Assembly (NCBI GenBank): GCA_047947135.1 | Contig: CP170457.1 | Coordinates: 3,968,001-4,032,000 of the forward strand | Length of the DNA stretch: 64,000 nt | Direction: 5' to 3' | Source of the DNA: Planctobacterium sp047947135 | GTDB taxonomy: Bacteria; Pseudomonadota; Gammaproteobacteria; Enterobacterales; Alteromonadaceae | Part shown: piece after piece, positions 8,903 to 18,625 of the stretch | How the letters are laid out: every line of letters begins with the position of its first letter | Numbering within the stretch: position 1 is the stretch's first letter | Notes under the pieces: generated by a model | The model's input: the letters and a program-made list of their open reading frames with translations, nothing else | Database searches by the model: none | What the model was told of the DNA's origin: nothing | Program-made: the position numbers and the translations under genes

Positions 8903-10402
8903 CTACTGATTTTCCACTTTATCCAGCGTCCGCTCATGCTCTTCATCATGGTGATGATCATGTTTATATGGGTCGTCATCCACCAGCGTCGCTGGCGTAG
9001 TAGTGCGCTCACCGATATCTTCAACACTGACCTCATGATCCTCAATAGACTTTTCTAAAAGATCAAAAGCATCGTTAAAGTACATTGCCATATTTTCCAA
9101 CGACTTTATTTTGGTATCGCAACACACAATACCGACATTGGCTTTATTACCGTAGGTTAATAGCGTGATGTTAACGCCACCACCCGGCACGATGGTAGAA
9201 ATCGGATAAAGCGCCAGTAATTTAGCATCTCTGAAATAACGCGTATCCTTTGGTCCTGGTACATTAGAAATGAGAATATTGGCAATTGGGCGAAACAGAG
9301 CCGATGCCCTGAACATTTCAAACACCAATGCAAACGTCTGGATCAGCACGGTATAATAGCTAAATGCCCCAGGGTGTGAGCGTTTTGCGGCGCGTTTCAC
9401 GATACGGTGATTTTCGATTATCTGACGCAATCGCAGATAGGGATCGGATTTGCCATGCGCCAGCATAACCGGCACTATTGCGATTTTATTGCCACCTGTT
9501 TGTTCACCCGGTTTGCGTAAATTGATTGGCATATTGGTATATAGCGCTTTATCGAATGTATGCCCGTGATCTTTAAGGAAACGATGCACACCTATATCAA
9601 AACAACATAACAGTACTTCGTTTACAGTGGCACGAAGTCGCTTACCCACCTTTTGAATACGATCAAAGTCCATATCCGTGGTTGCAACACAACGTCCCCT
9701 TTTAACCTGTCCGGTTAACAAAGTTTTAGTACCAGAAAAAGGCACCGGCATATACACAGGATTGATGCGAACCAGTTTCAATAGCAATCGAAATAGAATC
9801 CAGAATAAGTCAAAGGTCGCGATAACAAAGTCATAAAGCCCTTTAAAAAACTGTGTCACAGGATTTTGCTTAGGACGTGACCGTTTTTTCCTTTCCATCG
9901 CCCATACCGGCATAAAGTCATCAATGTGTGGCTCAGGAGAGTAGCCAGCCTGAAACCATCTCACCATGGTGGCACCATCCCCCAGCATGTGATGGATTTT
10001 AACGTACACAGCAAATCGAGAGCCTTGCTTCCCCTTAATAACGGTAAACTGCCATAGCGGCTTGTCGCGCTCCAAACAGGGCTCGTGCAGCCTAGCCACG
10101 ACTTCGTGCAAAGCCTGCATATCTGCAACATCATCGACTTCTTTGAGCTGCACATGATAATCCATATCCAGCTTATCAACCGGGACAAACTTCAACGGGT
10201 AACGAAAAATGGACTTTACCCGATAGTTCAAAGGGGCGACTGCAGTGTCGAAGGTGCGCAATTTTGCTACCAGTGTTTCGATATAATCTTCACCTGCACC
10301 TTCAGGCATGTCCAATAACTGCAGGGAAGCCACATGTTTAGGGTTATCTTCGGATTCAGTTATCCAGAACGTTTTGTCTAAAAACGGTATGCTTGTGCTC
10401 AT
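8903..10402 (-). CDS. Wax ester synthase / diacylglycerol acyltransferase (WS/DGAT)
   Basis: The 499-residue protein belongs to the bifunctional WS/DGAT family, which joins acyl-CoA to fatty alcohols or diacylglycerol to make storage wax ester or triacylglycerol at the inner membrane. The catalytic HHxxxDG motif is HHMLGDG at 137-143. The family's PINLRKPG and ISNVPGP blocks are also seen. The N-terminus starts with the usual SxxDxxFW-like opening (IPFLDKTFWITE). The C-terminus is a charged, His-rich tail (HDHHHDEEHE) that is not part of the core. A TetR regulator sits 70 nt upstream on the same strand and probably controls it. Actual product (wax or triacylglycerol) cannot be told. Confidence 0.9.
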   Translation of the reverse strand: MSTSIPFLDKTFWITESEDNPKHVASLQLLDMPEGAGEDYIETLVAKLRTFDTAVAPLNYRVKSIFRYPLKFVPVDKLDMDYHVQLKEVDDVADMQALHEVVARLHEPCLERDKPLWQFTVIKGKQGSRFAVYVKIHHMLGDGATMVRWFQAGYSPEPHIDDFMPVWAMERKKRSRPKQNPVTQFFKGLYDFVIATFDLFWILFRLLLKLVRINPVYMPVPFSGTKTLLTGQVKRGRCVATTDMDFDRIQKVGKRLRATVNEVLLCCFDIGVHRFLKDHGHTFDKALYTNMPINLRKPGEQTGGNKIAIVPVMLAHGKSDPYLRLRQIIENHRIVKRAAKRSHPGAFSYYTVLIQTFALVFEMFRASALFRPIANILISNVPGPKDTRYFRDAKLLALYPISTIVPGGGVNITLLTYGNKANVGIVCCDTKIKSLENMAMYFNDAFDLLEKSIEDHEVSVEDIGERTTTPATLVDDDPYKHDHHHDEEHERTLDKVENQ

Positions 10403-10472
10403 GATTATTCCCTAGAGAAATATATAATTCGTTATTCACGACTCATCTGCTTACAACACGACGAACGTTGTA

Positions 10473-11102
10473 CTATAGCTCTTCACTTTCTATCAATTTA
10501 TACAGGTCTTGTAACGCCGACTCTTCAATTTTCATATAGGGCGTAAGCGCAAATAGCACATGGGCAAGACTTTCGTAGATATACGCTTCGCTTTCAATAT
10601 CTTCACCTTTTATCAGATGATAATTTGTCGCCTGGGTAAATACCATGGTGATAAGTTGTACTAAATGGTGTTGTTGTTGTGCAGTCAGCTTCATATCGCC
10701 TTGTTCAACGTACTTACTCAACAACCGATTAAATGTATTTTCCTGAGCCTTGATAAGTTTCTTAAACCCTCGCGTCAGGGTTGAATATTTTGCGATTAAA
10801 TCTGCAGGATTGTGATACAGGAAGCGAAACAAATGACTGCTTTGCAGCACCATTAACAGAAAGTAAAAGAAGTCTTCGATTTTCAGTTCGGTCTGAGCGG
10901 CTGAGTCCAGAATCTTAGACATGCGTTCTTTGTACATCTCAAACAAAGCAATCACCATGACTTCTTTGCCCTTGTAATGGTAATAGAGATTGCCTGGGCT
11001 AATGTCTAACTCCATCGCAATTTCGACACAGCTAACATTGCTTTCACCCTGTTCGTTAAACAATTCCAATGTAGTGAGTAAGATCCGCTCAGCTGTTTTC
11101 AC
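10473..11102 (-). CDS. TetR/AcrR-family transcriptional regulator
   Basis: A 209-residue regulator. The N-terminal helix-turn-helix is typical: ILLTTLELFNEQG, then CVEIAMELDISPGNLYYHYKGKE with the YYHYxxKE recognition-helix end. The C-terminal half is the all-helical ligand domain. The start is GTG at 11102, preceded by GAGGAGG. The WS/DGAT gene follows 70 nt downstream on the same strand. Members of this family often sense acyl-CoA or fatty acids, so control of lipid storage is a reasonable inference but not shown. Confidence 0.88.
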   Translation of the reverse strand: MKTAERILLTTLELFNEQGESNVSCVEIAMELDISPGNLYYHYKGKEVMVIALFEMYKERMSKILDSAAQTELKIEDFFYFLLMVLQSSHLFRFLYHNPADLIAKYSTLTRGFKKLIKAQENTFNRLLSKYVEQGDMKLTAQQQHHLVQLITMVFTQATNYHLIKGEDIESEAYIYESLAHVLFALTPYMKIEESALQDLYKLIESEEL

Positions 11103-11293
11103 CCAGCCTCCTCTGTTTTCAATGACATAGTAAATATATACTCGGGCAAAATCACTACCCTAATGTTCATTGTTTACCAAATTATTATCAACTATAACCT
11201 AATGCCAGTGCTTTCTCTGGAAATTTATGAAATTTAGTGCTTAGAATACTGACTTAATAATATATGCGTTATAAGACAGTGCAGGGAAAAAAT

Positions 11294-12058
11294 ATGATTC
11301 GAGTGCTATTCAATAAAAAAGGGGGCGTTGGCAAGTCCAGTTTAACCGTAAATCTGGCTGCGATGGCAGCAAATCAAGGGCTCAAAACTCTGGTCATTGA
11401 TCTAGATACCCAGTGCAACGCCAGCCGCTATCTGAATATGGAAGGTATTGAAAAAGAAAACAGCATTGTCGAATTATTTGAACAAACTATTACCTTTCAT
11501 ATCCGCAAACGCCCGCCTATCGAATATTGCCATGAAACCCAGTTTGACAATCTCTATTTATTGCCTGGGTCGCCACAACTAAGTGATATTGAAAGTGAGT
11601 TGCATAGTCGTCACAAAATCTACAAGTTGCGGGAAGCTTTGCAGAAACTGCAAACGGAATTTGACCGAATCTACATTGATACCGCTCCAGCCCTTAACTT
11701 TTACAGCCTGTCTGCATTAATTGCGGCTAATCGCTGCCTGATCCCTATTGACTGTGATGATTTTGCCATTCAGGGGCTAATGAGTCTGGAACGTCATATT
11801 GAAGAGATTAAAGAAGATCACAATGACGAGCTGGAAGTTGAAGGTATCATTGCCAATCAATATATGGCGAATGCCAAATTACCCAGTAAGATTATTGATG
11901 AGCTTCTCCAGCAAGGTCACCCGGTGATCCCACATTATATTTCTCAATCCGTAAAAATGCGCGAATCACACCAGGAGAAAAAACCGCTTATTTATCTGGC
12001 GCCGAAACACAAATTGACGCAGTCGATACTGGCAGTGCATCAGGCTATTGAGGCCTGA
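11294..12058 (+). CDS. ParA/MinD-type ATPase, orphan
   Basis: Using ATG 11294 (preceded by GCAGGGA), the 254-residue product starts directly with the deviant Walker A box KKGGVGKSS (8-16), as usual for chromosomal ParA/Soj-like proteins; an in-frame ATG 30 nt earlier lacks a better ribosome site. Switch I follows (DLDTQCNASRYL) and Walker B is IYIDTAPAL. No ParB gene or parS-like repeat is visible nearby, so it is not a standard partition pair. Such orphans position protein cargo or chromosomes in cells; cargo unknown. It converges with the DUF445 gene. Confidence 0.85.
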   Translation: MIRVLFNKKGGVGKSSLTVNLAAMAANQGLKTLVIDLDTQCNASRYLNMEGIEKENSIVELFEQTITFHIRKRPPIEYCHETQFDNLYLLPGSPQLSDIESELHSRHKIYKLREALQKLQTEFDRIYIDTAPALNFYSLSALIAANRCLIPIDCDDFAIQGLMSLERHIEEIKEDHNDELEVEGIIANQYMANAKLPSKIIDELLQQGHPVIPHYISQSVKMRESHQEKKPLIYLAPKHKLTQSILAVHQAIEA

Positions 12059-12119
12059 TGCATAGTAATGATAATTAGCAATTACCTGAGATGAGTGAAC
12101 CTGCTTTTAGCTATATCAG

Positions 12120-13331
12120 TTAGACAAACACAAAATAAATCTGAAAGAAACCAGCTGCCATTCCCAATACGGCGCCGGTCAGAATGAGCTTCCATTCGTC
12201 AGCCTGGTAAGCAGGACGAAGAACGCCTTCAAATTCAGCAGGCGTCAGTCCCTGCATCTTTTCACACAAGTCATCACCGATGCGCAATGCCCCGTTAGCG
12301 TACTCGTAGGCATAAGAGAGGTACTTGTTGGAATCCGTAAACAAGCGCTTCGCTGCCAGTTCTTTCATCTTGTAAAAGTTCTCAGAACCCACCCCTAGCG
12401 CAAAATACGGCTGAGTTAACGCGACATAGCGTTCGATCGCGTCATTGACATGCAATTCGATCAATTCCAGTAAATTTTCCGAACCTGAGCCGTGAAGCAC
12501 AATATCGGCGATATTTTCAGAATTCATCAACTTGGTATCGATAATGTCAGAGTATACGCGGGACACCTCTTTCTGCCGCTTAAGAAACATGCCTTGAACG
12601 GTAAAAGGACCGACTTTTACAGGGTCCTTGGGCTCAAATATGATTTTGATAGCTATCCAATTGGTGATGTAGCCCACCAACAAGCCACCGATTGGCAACA
12701 CATACCATTGTGGGTAGAAATACCAAACCACCATAGTCGGAATACCGAATAAGAATCCGAAATACCAACCAGATTTGACAATAAACGGAAACTCTTTAGC
12801 CCCGGCCTGCAAGAATATCTCGTTGATAAGTTTAGGATTATTGACCAGTTGCGTGACAACCAGTTCTTTAATATCGAGGATTTCAGTAACATTGTGCTGA
12901 AAATCAGAAATGGTTTTGCGCACCACATTGGGGATATCCATCTCGATGCGGGCATACACCAGATTCTTGCCCTGTACTGGTAACGCTGCCCACACCGTAG
13001 GGGCTGCTTCACGCATCACATCATTCACGATGCGGCGGATAACCTGCTTAAGACGACGGCTGATATTTTTAGTGATCTCTTCAGGATCCAGACGGTTGGC
13101 AATGTCTTCGACACTCAGTAGCTTGCCTAAAACCAGCTCGACTTCGATTTCTGCCATTTCCCGGCGTTTCATGGGGATGAGCCCCTGCCAGCCAAATATC
13201 GGTTTAATACCGACAAACTCTAGCGGATAAAACATCATTTTAACGGCGAGGAAATTGGTAAACCACCCAACAAACGCGCTGATAATCGGGATCAGCAATA
13301 GCATGTAGTGTTGTTGCACAAATTCAAGCAT
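12120..13331 (-). CDS. DUF445 family membrane protein
   Basis: A 403-residue protein with the DUF445 layout: an N-terminal membrane helix followed by GWFTNFLAVKMMFYPLEFVGI and a repeat of the same pattern near the middle (GYITNWIAIKIIFEPKDPVKVGPF). Long helical soluble segments lie between, with a final membrane helix at the C-terminus. The internal duplication TNxLAxKMxFxP / TNWIAIKIIFEP is characteristic. Family members are uncharacterised inner-membrane proteins (YheB-like in Bacillus). It stands alone, convergent with parA. Confidence 0.85.
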   Translation of the reverse strand: MLEFVQQHYMLLLIPIISAFVGWFTNFLAVKMMFYPLEFVGIKPIFGWQGLIPMKRREMAEIEVELVLGKLLSVEDIANRLDPEEITKNISRRLKQVIRRIVNDVMREAAPTVWAALPVQGKNLVYARIEMDIPNVVRKTISDFQHNVTEILDIKELVVTQLVNNPKLINEIFLQAGAKEFPFIVKSGWYFGFLFGIPTMVVWYFYPQWYVLPIGGLLVGYITNWIAIKIIFEPKDPVKVGPFTVQGMFLKRQKEVSRVYSDIIDTKLMNSENIADIVLHGSGSENLLELIELHVNDAIERYVALTQPYFALGVGSENFYKMKELAAKRLFTDSNKYLSYAYEYANGALRIGDDLCEKMQGLTPAEFEGVLRPAYQADEWKLILTGAVLGMAAGFFQIYFVFV

Positions 13332-13607
13332 GGGTTATAGCGCGATCTGTCATGGTGTTCTTATAAGATTATTGGGTTTCAGGCTAACCATTGGAATTAG
13401 AATGGTCAATCTAAAAAACGATTCTTTTACAGGAAGCTCCTGAAATGAGTGGTACAACACCACCATCAGGATGGTCAATATATTTCTCGCACTTTAGCAC
13501 CATGATTACTACTTTTGTCTAAACTTTCCAGGATTTTATCGGTTTTGGTAGCAAATTCTAATTTGCTCAGGTTATAGTGTGGTAGGACGAGTAGTAAAAA
13601 GAAAATC

Positions 13608-15086
13608 ATGCCAAAACCGTTAACCCTATCAAAAATTGAACAAGTTATGCGACATGCGAAGTCGTATGAGGAATATCGTGAAGCCTGTGAGTTTCATGAT
13701 GAATTGTCGGGTGCCAATGACTGGAAAGCAAAGGATCGGGACCGGGGGTATGACTACCGCCTCATCCGTAAACGAGTGGAACGGTTGAAGTTCGCCAAAA
13801 CCCACGGCGACCCAGCCGGATTGATGTCCATTCTCCATGAAGGTATTCATGGCAACCTCGGCAATATTTCCAATCCAGAACTACTACACAACTGCAAAAT
13901 CGGTACAAAAAACCTGATTCAGGAATTTTTAGACGAAGTGTGTGAAGCATTAAAAATGATTTATCACGCGGACGAATCAGAAATCGATTTTTATGAAAAG
14001 TTGTCCTTTTTTGAAGAAACTTATCATGCCTATGGCCGCAGCTGTTTAATGTTGAGCGGTGGTGCGGGTCTGGGTTTCTTTCACTGCGGCGTGGTCAAGA
14101 CACTGGCAGAACAGGATCTGATGCCTAACGTGATAAGCGGTGCCAGTGCAGGTTCTATAATCACGGCGCTGGTTGGAACCCGTACCGATGAAGAACTCAA
14201 ACAAGACCTGTCAGCAGAAGCTATTTATGACAAGCTTCACAATTGGGCGGTCTGGCAAGGTTTAAATGAAAACGGGTTTTTAGACAGCACCAATCTTGAA
14301 AACGCTCTCATTGAGCTTTTTGAAGATATGACCTTCGAAGAAGCCTTTGAACGCACAGGACGTAAAGTCACAATTACCGTTTCACCATCTGACTTGCATC
14401 AATATTCGAGACTTCTTAACGCTAAGACGTCACCGAATGCCTGTATTACCACAGCGGTTCGGGCTTCATGTGCAATTCCGTTTGTGTATTCTGCGGTACA
14501 ACTGCGCGCCAAAAATCAGTCTGGGAAAATAGTGCCCTATATTCCCAATCGGAAATTTCTGGACGGCTCGATTATGGCGGACATGCCGTTTCAAAGGTTG
14601 GCCAGACTCTACGGTGTTAACCACAGTATTGTCAGTCAAACCAACCCGATTGCCGTACCGTTTTTGTCCCGTAGCAAAGAACACTCTAACAGTTGGTTCT
14701 CAATAACAAAACGTCATCTGGCCAATATGGCTAAGGTTAACAGTATCTATGCGTTCGACGTGCTTGAAAGCATCATTGATCATAAAGGGATAAAACTGGG
14801 GTTGCACAAAGTACGCTCTATTATTGAGCAGCAGTATGTAGGAGATATCAATATTATCCCGCAGCGCAGTATGGGCAATTTACGACGTATTTTTGCTAAT
14901 CCTTCAGTAGGGGCGATTCAGGATTTGATCACCAGTGCCGAACGTGCCACCTGGCCGCAACTGGACAACATTCGCCGCAGTACTCAAATCAGTAAAACAT
15001 TCAGTACTTACCTGAGATTGCTGAAAAAACGCGAAGAGCAATTATTGTCCGGAAAACACGGATTACGATTGGTACAAAACGGCTAA
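13608..15086 (+). CDS. Patatin-like phospholipase/acylhydrolase with N-terminal DUF3336
   Basis: A 492-residue protein. Residues 1-140 match the DUF3336 region that precedes the patatin domain in yeast TGL3/4/5-type triacylglycerol lipases and their bacterial relatives. The patatin domain follows with the oxyanion loop LSGGAGLGFFH (149-159), nucleophile Ser180 in GASAGS and the catalytic Asp319 in FLDGS. No signal peptide or beta-barrel is present, so it is cytoplasmic, unlike PlpD. A role in mobilising stored neutral lipid would fit the nearby WS/DGAT and phasin genes, but this is inference. Confidence 0.9.
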   Translation: MPKPLTLSKIEQVMRHAKSYEEYREACEFHDELSGANDWKAKDRDRGYDYRLIRKRVERLKFAKTHGDPAGLMSILHEGIHGNLGNISNPELLHNCKIGTKNLIQEFLDEVCEALKMIYHADESEIDFYEKLSFFEETYHAYGRSCLMLSGGAGLGFFHCGVVKTLAEQDLMPNVISGASAGSIITALVGTRTDEELKQDLSAEAIYDKLHNWAVWQGLNENGFLDSTNLENALIELFEDMTFEEAFERTGRKVTITVSPSDLHQYSRLLNAKTSPNACITTAVRASCAIPFVYSAVQLRAKNQSGKIVPYIPNRKFLDGSIMADMPFQRLARLYGVNHSIVSQTNPIAVPFLSRSKEHSNSWFSITKRHLANMAKVNSIYAFDVLESIIDHKGIKLGLHKVRSIIEQQYVGDINIIPQRSMGNLRRIFANPSVGAIQDLITSAERATWPQLDNIRRSTQISKTFSTYLRLLKKREEQLLSGKHGLRLVQNG

Positions 15087-15096
15087 TTATGTTTTC

Positions 15097-15125
15097 GCTG
15101 GTGATGCAAAAATGTCATCGCCAGC
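15097..15125 (+). terminator. 10-bp hairpin after patatin gene
   Basis: GCTGGTGATG pairs with CATCGCCAGC (one G-T pair) across 9 nt, 11 nt after the patatin-gene stop. No T tract follows, so termination is only suggested. Confidence 0.4.
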
Positions 15126-15167
15126 TATTATCAAGGGTGACTTGGACCTAAAAGGACTAGCCACCCA

Positions 15168-18100
15168 ATGCTAAAATACTGCCAATTAACTCTCCTTTTT
15201 GTTTGCATCAGCTTGGTCTCGACACTGTCAATTGCAAAAGACGACAACGAAAACGCCAAATTACCCTTAGCGGATAGCGAACTTGAACAGCTCACTTTTA
15301 CCACCAGTGAAGGTTCGTGGTTGTCATTGGATGTCTCACCAGATGGTAAACACATCATTTTTGATTTACTCGGCGATCTTTACCAATTACCCATAAACGG
15401 GGGTGAAGCCAATCGTATTACCTCTGGTTTAGCTTATGATGCGCAGCCTGTTTATGCCCCTGATGGCCGACGCATTGCTTTCATTTCCGATCGGGATGGC
15501 GCCAATAATCTTTGGGTGGCCGATATTGATGGCAGCAATGCTGTTAAGTTATCCGATGAAAAATACGCCAACATGATTTCGCCTCGCTGGACGCCTGATG
15601 GCATGGCAGTGGTGGTCACCAGAGATGCCGTCAAAGGCCCTGAATTAGTTCTATACGCGGTGGATGGTGGCTCCGGTGTTGTCATGAGCAGCGATAATGA
15701 AGACAAAAAAGTTGAAGGTGTCGGAGCGGCATTTTCACCGAATGGCGAGTGGCTTTATTATGCTTCATCCATTGGTGCAGAATGGGAGGAAATTCCAGCT
15801 ACTCAGGTAAAACGGTTAAATCTGCGTAACGGTACACTACAACAATTAACTCAGGGTAATGGTGGTGGTTTTCGTCCCGTACTGTCACCCGATGGCAAAT
15901 TGCTGGTTTATGGTACTCGTTATGAGGCACAAACCGGATTGAGGATCCGTCATTTAGAAAGCGAAGAAGACCGATGGCTCGCCTACCCGGTACAAAGAGA
16001 TAATCAGGAAAACTACCGGCCTTCCAGTCGCGGCATGCTGCCCGGATATGGCTTTACACCTGATAGTCAATCTCTTATCTATTATGCATTTGGCGGGTTT
16101 CATAAGATTGCCATTAATACATCTGACACCTCTGACATTCCGTTTACCGCAGAGGTGGCGCTGGATATCGGTCAGGATGTGACCAGCCCTTATCAGGTTG
16201 CACGGGATGAAGTGACCGCCACTATCGCCCATACGCCTGTCGTATCAAACGATGGCCAGAGTATTGCTGCCTCTTTGATGTCACGACTGTATATCACCGA
16301 TATTGATGGTAAAAGTCAGCCTCGTGCAATTACCCCAGAAGCCTTTGGGGCTTATGAACCTGCCTGGTCACCCGATGATAAGTGGCTGGTATTTGCCTCC
16401 TGGACAGACAACAACGGCGGCCATATCTGGAAAGTGCGCGCCGATGGTCGCGGTAACCCGCAGCAAATCACTACACACGCAGCCTACTATACGGATTTAA
16501 CTTACAGTCAGGACGGTAAAACTCTTTTTGCCATCAAAGGCAACGCCTTTCAGCGTCATCAAACCTTTAGTGAGTTTACCGGGTTGGGTATCAGCACTGA
16601 GTTGGTTTCCCTTCCAGCCTGGGGTGGTGAAATGAGTAACGTTGTTCACAGTCACCCTGCAATCGACCCTCATGTGCGCAATACCGACAACAGAATCTAT
16701 CTATACGACCCTGAAGCTGGCGCGTTATTTTCAGTAAAGGCCGATGGTCATGATCGGCGAACTCACCTTTTCATCAAAGGCGCAAATGGCAATCGAGGCG
16801 ACAAACCTGTGCCGGCGGAACGCGCCTTTATTCATGCTGATAAACCATTGGTGGTCGCTTTAGTAAACAAGCAGGTCTGGCTCATTCAAATACCTGATAC
16901 TGGTGGTAAAGCACCAGAAGTCGATGTTACATCCTCATCTCTACCTACCGTACAACTGACCAATACAGGCGCCGATTTCATTGGCTGGAATAAGAAACAG
17001 GATGAAGTTGTCTGGGCGCTGGGAAACCGAGTTTTTCGACGTTCTCTACAGGATATCGTTTTCCGAGAAGACAACGAGAATGATGACGACAAAGACCAAA
17101 CGGAAGGCGCTGCCAGTAAAACGGCATCGGGAAAAACCTCAAAAGACGAAAAGACTGAAGAAATGCCTGAGCCTCTATTGGACGCGCATGAATCAGTTAA
17201 GTCGGTAGCAATAACAGTTAAAGCGCCTGTCGATATTCCGCAAGGGCAATTGTTACTGAAAAACGCCAACGTCATCACAATGGCCGGAAATAGTCTTAAC
17301 CAGATGACCCAAGTGCAACGCAACATGGATATCCTGATCCACAATAACAGGATCCATGCTGTTGGTGAAAACCTGAGTACCGACGCACAAACACAGGTTT
17401 TAGATATGGCGGGAAAGTACATTCTGCCGGGATTTATCGATACCCATGCTCATTGGGAGTTTCGCACGCAGGATGTGCTGGAACCACATAACTGGTCTTT
17501 GGCAGCGAATCTTGCTTACGGTGTGACATCTGGACTTGATGTGCAAACCAGCTACCACGATTACTTCACCTATCGCGATATGGTTGCAACAGGTCAAATC
17601 ACCGGACAGCGAGCTTTTATGACCGGTCCGGGTGTCTTCGGTGTGAATGATTTTGACAGTTATGAAGCCGTAGAAGCCTACTTAAAACGCTACAGCGACT
17701 TTTATCGCACTAAAAATCTCAAAGCGTATACCTCCGGGAATCGACAGCAACGGCAATGGCTTATTAAAGCCGCCAAAAAGCTGGGATTAATGCCGACGAC
17801 AGAAGGTGCCGGCGATCAAAAAATGGATTTGACCCACGCTATTGATGGCTTTCATGGCAACGAGCATAATCTGCCGGATACGCCACTCTATAATGACGTT
17901 ATTACCTTGTATGCTGAAACCAAAACGGCATACACGCCCACACTGATTGTGCAGTACAACAGTATCGCCGGTCGCGAATACTTTTTTACCAAAGAAAAAG
18001 ATTTACACAACAATCCACGTCTGAGACGTTTTTACCCTCACAATCAATTGGATAACCTGATCCAGCGTCGACCTGTCTGGGCATTGGACAGTGAATATAA

Positions 18101-18488
18101 TCTGAGTCAGGGTGCCAGGGATGCCGCCAATATTCAGCGCGCGGGCGGCCTTATTGGCGTTGGTGGCCACGCGGAATTTCAGGGACTGGGTTATCATTGG
18201 GAAATGTGGGCATATGCAATGGGTGGCATGAGCAATCAGGAGATTCTAAAAGCGGCCACCATAGATGGTGCCCAGATTATTGGTATCTCGCAGGATCTAG
18301 GATCCATTGAAAAGGGTAAACTGGCGGATTTGGTAATACTGAACAGCAACCCACTGGAGAGTATCAGAAACTCCATTGATACCCATGCCGTAGTGCAAAA
18401 TGGCCGGATTTACGACCCCGAGACACTGACGCAGGTATGGCCCGAGAAAAAACCTTTCCCGGCATTCTGGTGGTGGGATGAAAAATAA
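15168..18488 (+). CDS. Secreted TolB-type beta-propeller / amidohydrolase fusion
   Basis: This 1106-residue protein has a signal peptide (LLFVCISLVSTLSIA). From about residue 40 to 620 it carries repeated PD40/TolB-like propeller blades with the recurring SPDGKxIxF pattern (for example LDVSPDGKHIIFDL and VLSPDGKLLVYGT). After a Glu/Lys-rich linker (about 625-680) comes an amidohydrolase domain (about 690-1085) with the metal motif His760-x-His762 in GFIDTHAHWE and the closing ATIDGAQIIGI and GSIEKGKLADLVIL blocks. Such fusions are common in Bacteroidota and marine gammaproteobacteria and are usually annotated as amidohydrolase or prolidase-like; the substrate is unknown. It acts in the periplasm or outside. 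Confidence 0.85.
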   Translation: MLKYCQLTLLFVCISLVSTLSIAKDDNENAKLPLADSELEQLTFTTSEGSWLSLDVSPDGKHIIFDLLGDLYQLPINGGEANRITSGLAYDAQPVYAPDGRRIAFISDRDGANNLWVADIDGSNAVKLSDEKYANMISPRWTPDGMAVVVTRDAVKGPELVLYAVDGGSGVVMSSDNEDKKVEGVGAAFSPNGEWLYYASSIGAEWEEIPATQVKRLNLRNGTLQQLTQGNGGGFRPVLSPDGKLLVYGTRYEAQTGLRIRHLESEEDRWLAYPVQRDNQENYRPSSRGMLPGYGFTPDSQSLIYYAFGGFHKIAINTSDTSDIPFTAEVALDIGQDVTSPYQVARDEVTATIAHTPVVSNDGQSIAASLMSRLYITDIDGKSQPRAITPEAFGAYEPAWSPDDKWLVFASWTDNNGGHIWKVRADGRGNPQQITTHAAYYTDLTYSQDGKTLFAIKGNAFQRHQTFSEFTGLGISTELVSLPAWGGEMSNVVHSHPAIDPHVRNTDNRIYLYDPEAGALFSVKADGHDRRTHLFIKGANGNRGDKPVPAERAFIHADKPLVVALVNKQVWLIQIPDTGGKAPEVDVTSSSLPTVQLTNTGADFIGWNKKQDEVVWALGNRVFRRSLQDIVFREDNENDDDKDQTEGAASKTASGKTSKDEKTEEMPEPLLDAHESVKSVAITVKAPVDIPQGQLLLKNANVITMAGNSLNQMTQVQRNMDILIHNNRIHAVGENLSTDAQTQVLDMAGKYILPGFIDTHAHWEFRTQDVLEPHNWSLAANLAYGVTSGLDVQTSYHDYFTYRDMVATGQITGQRAFMTGPGVFGVNDFDSYEAVEAYLKRYSDFYRTKNLKAYTSGNRQQRQWLIKAAKKLGLMPTTEGAGDQKMDLTHAIDGFHGNEHNLPDTPLYNDVITLYAETKTAYTPTLIVQYNSIAGREYFFTKEKDLHNNPRLRRFYPHNQLDNLIQRRPVWALDSEYNLSQGARDAANIQRAGGLIGVGGHAEFQGLGYHWEMWAYAMGGMSNQEILKAATIDGAQIIGISQDLGSIEKGKLADLVILNSNPLESIRNSIDTHAVVQNGRIYDPETLTQVWPEKKPFPAFWWWDEK

Positions 18489-18545
18489 CAGAGCAAATCT
18501 TGAACCAGGCAAATCTGCAAAGCTAACGACCTGGCTTGTAAGAAA

Positions 18546-18570
18546 GTAAAAAAGCCCTCATAAGAGGGCT
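18546..18570 (-). terminator. Rho-independent terminator after second phasin
   Basis: On the minus strand AGCCCTC and GAGGGCT form a 7-bp stem with a 4-nt loop followed by a run of T. It lies about 55 nt beyond the stop of the Ala/Lys-rich phasin. It may also act on the convergent amidohydrolase transcript. Confidence 0.75.
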
Positions 18571-18625
18571 CGAAGCAACTACCTGCCATGAGCAACAACA
18601 GATAGTTTCAACGGGAACTGAAAAC

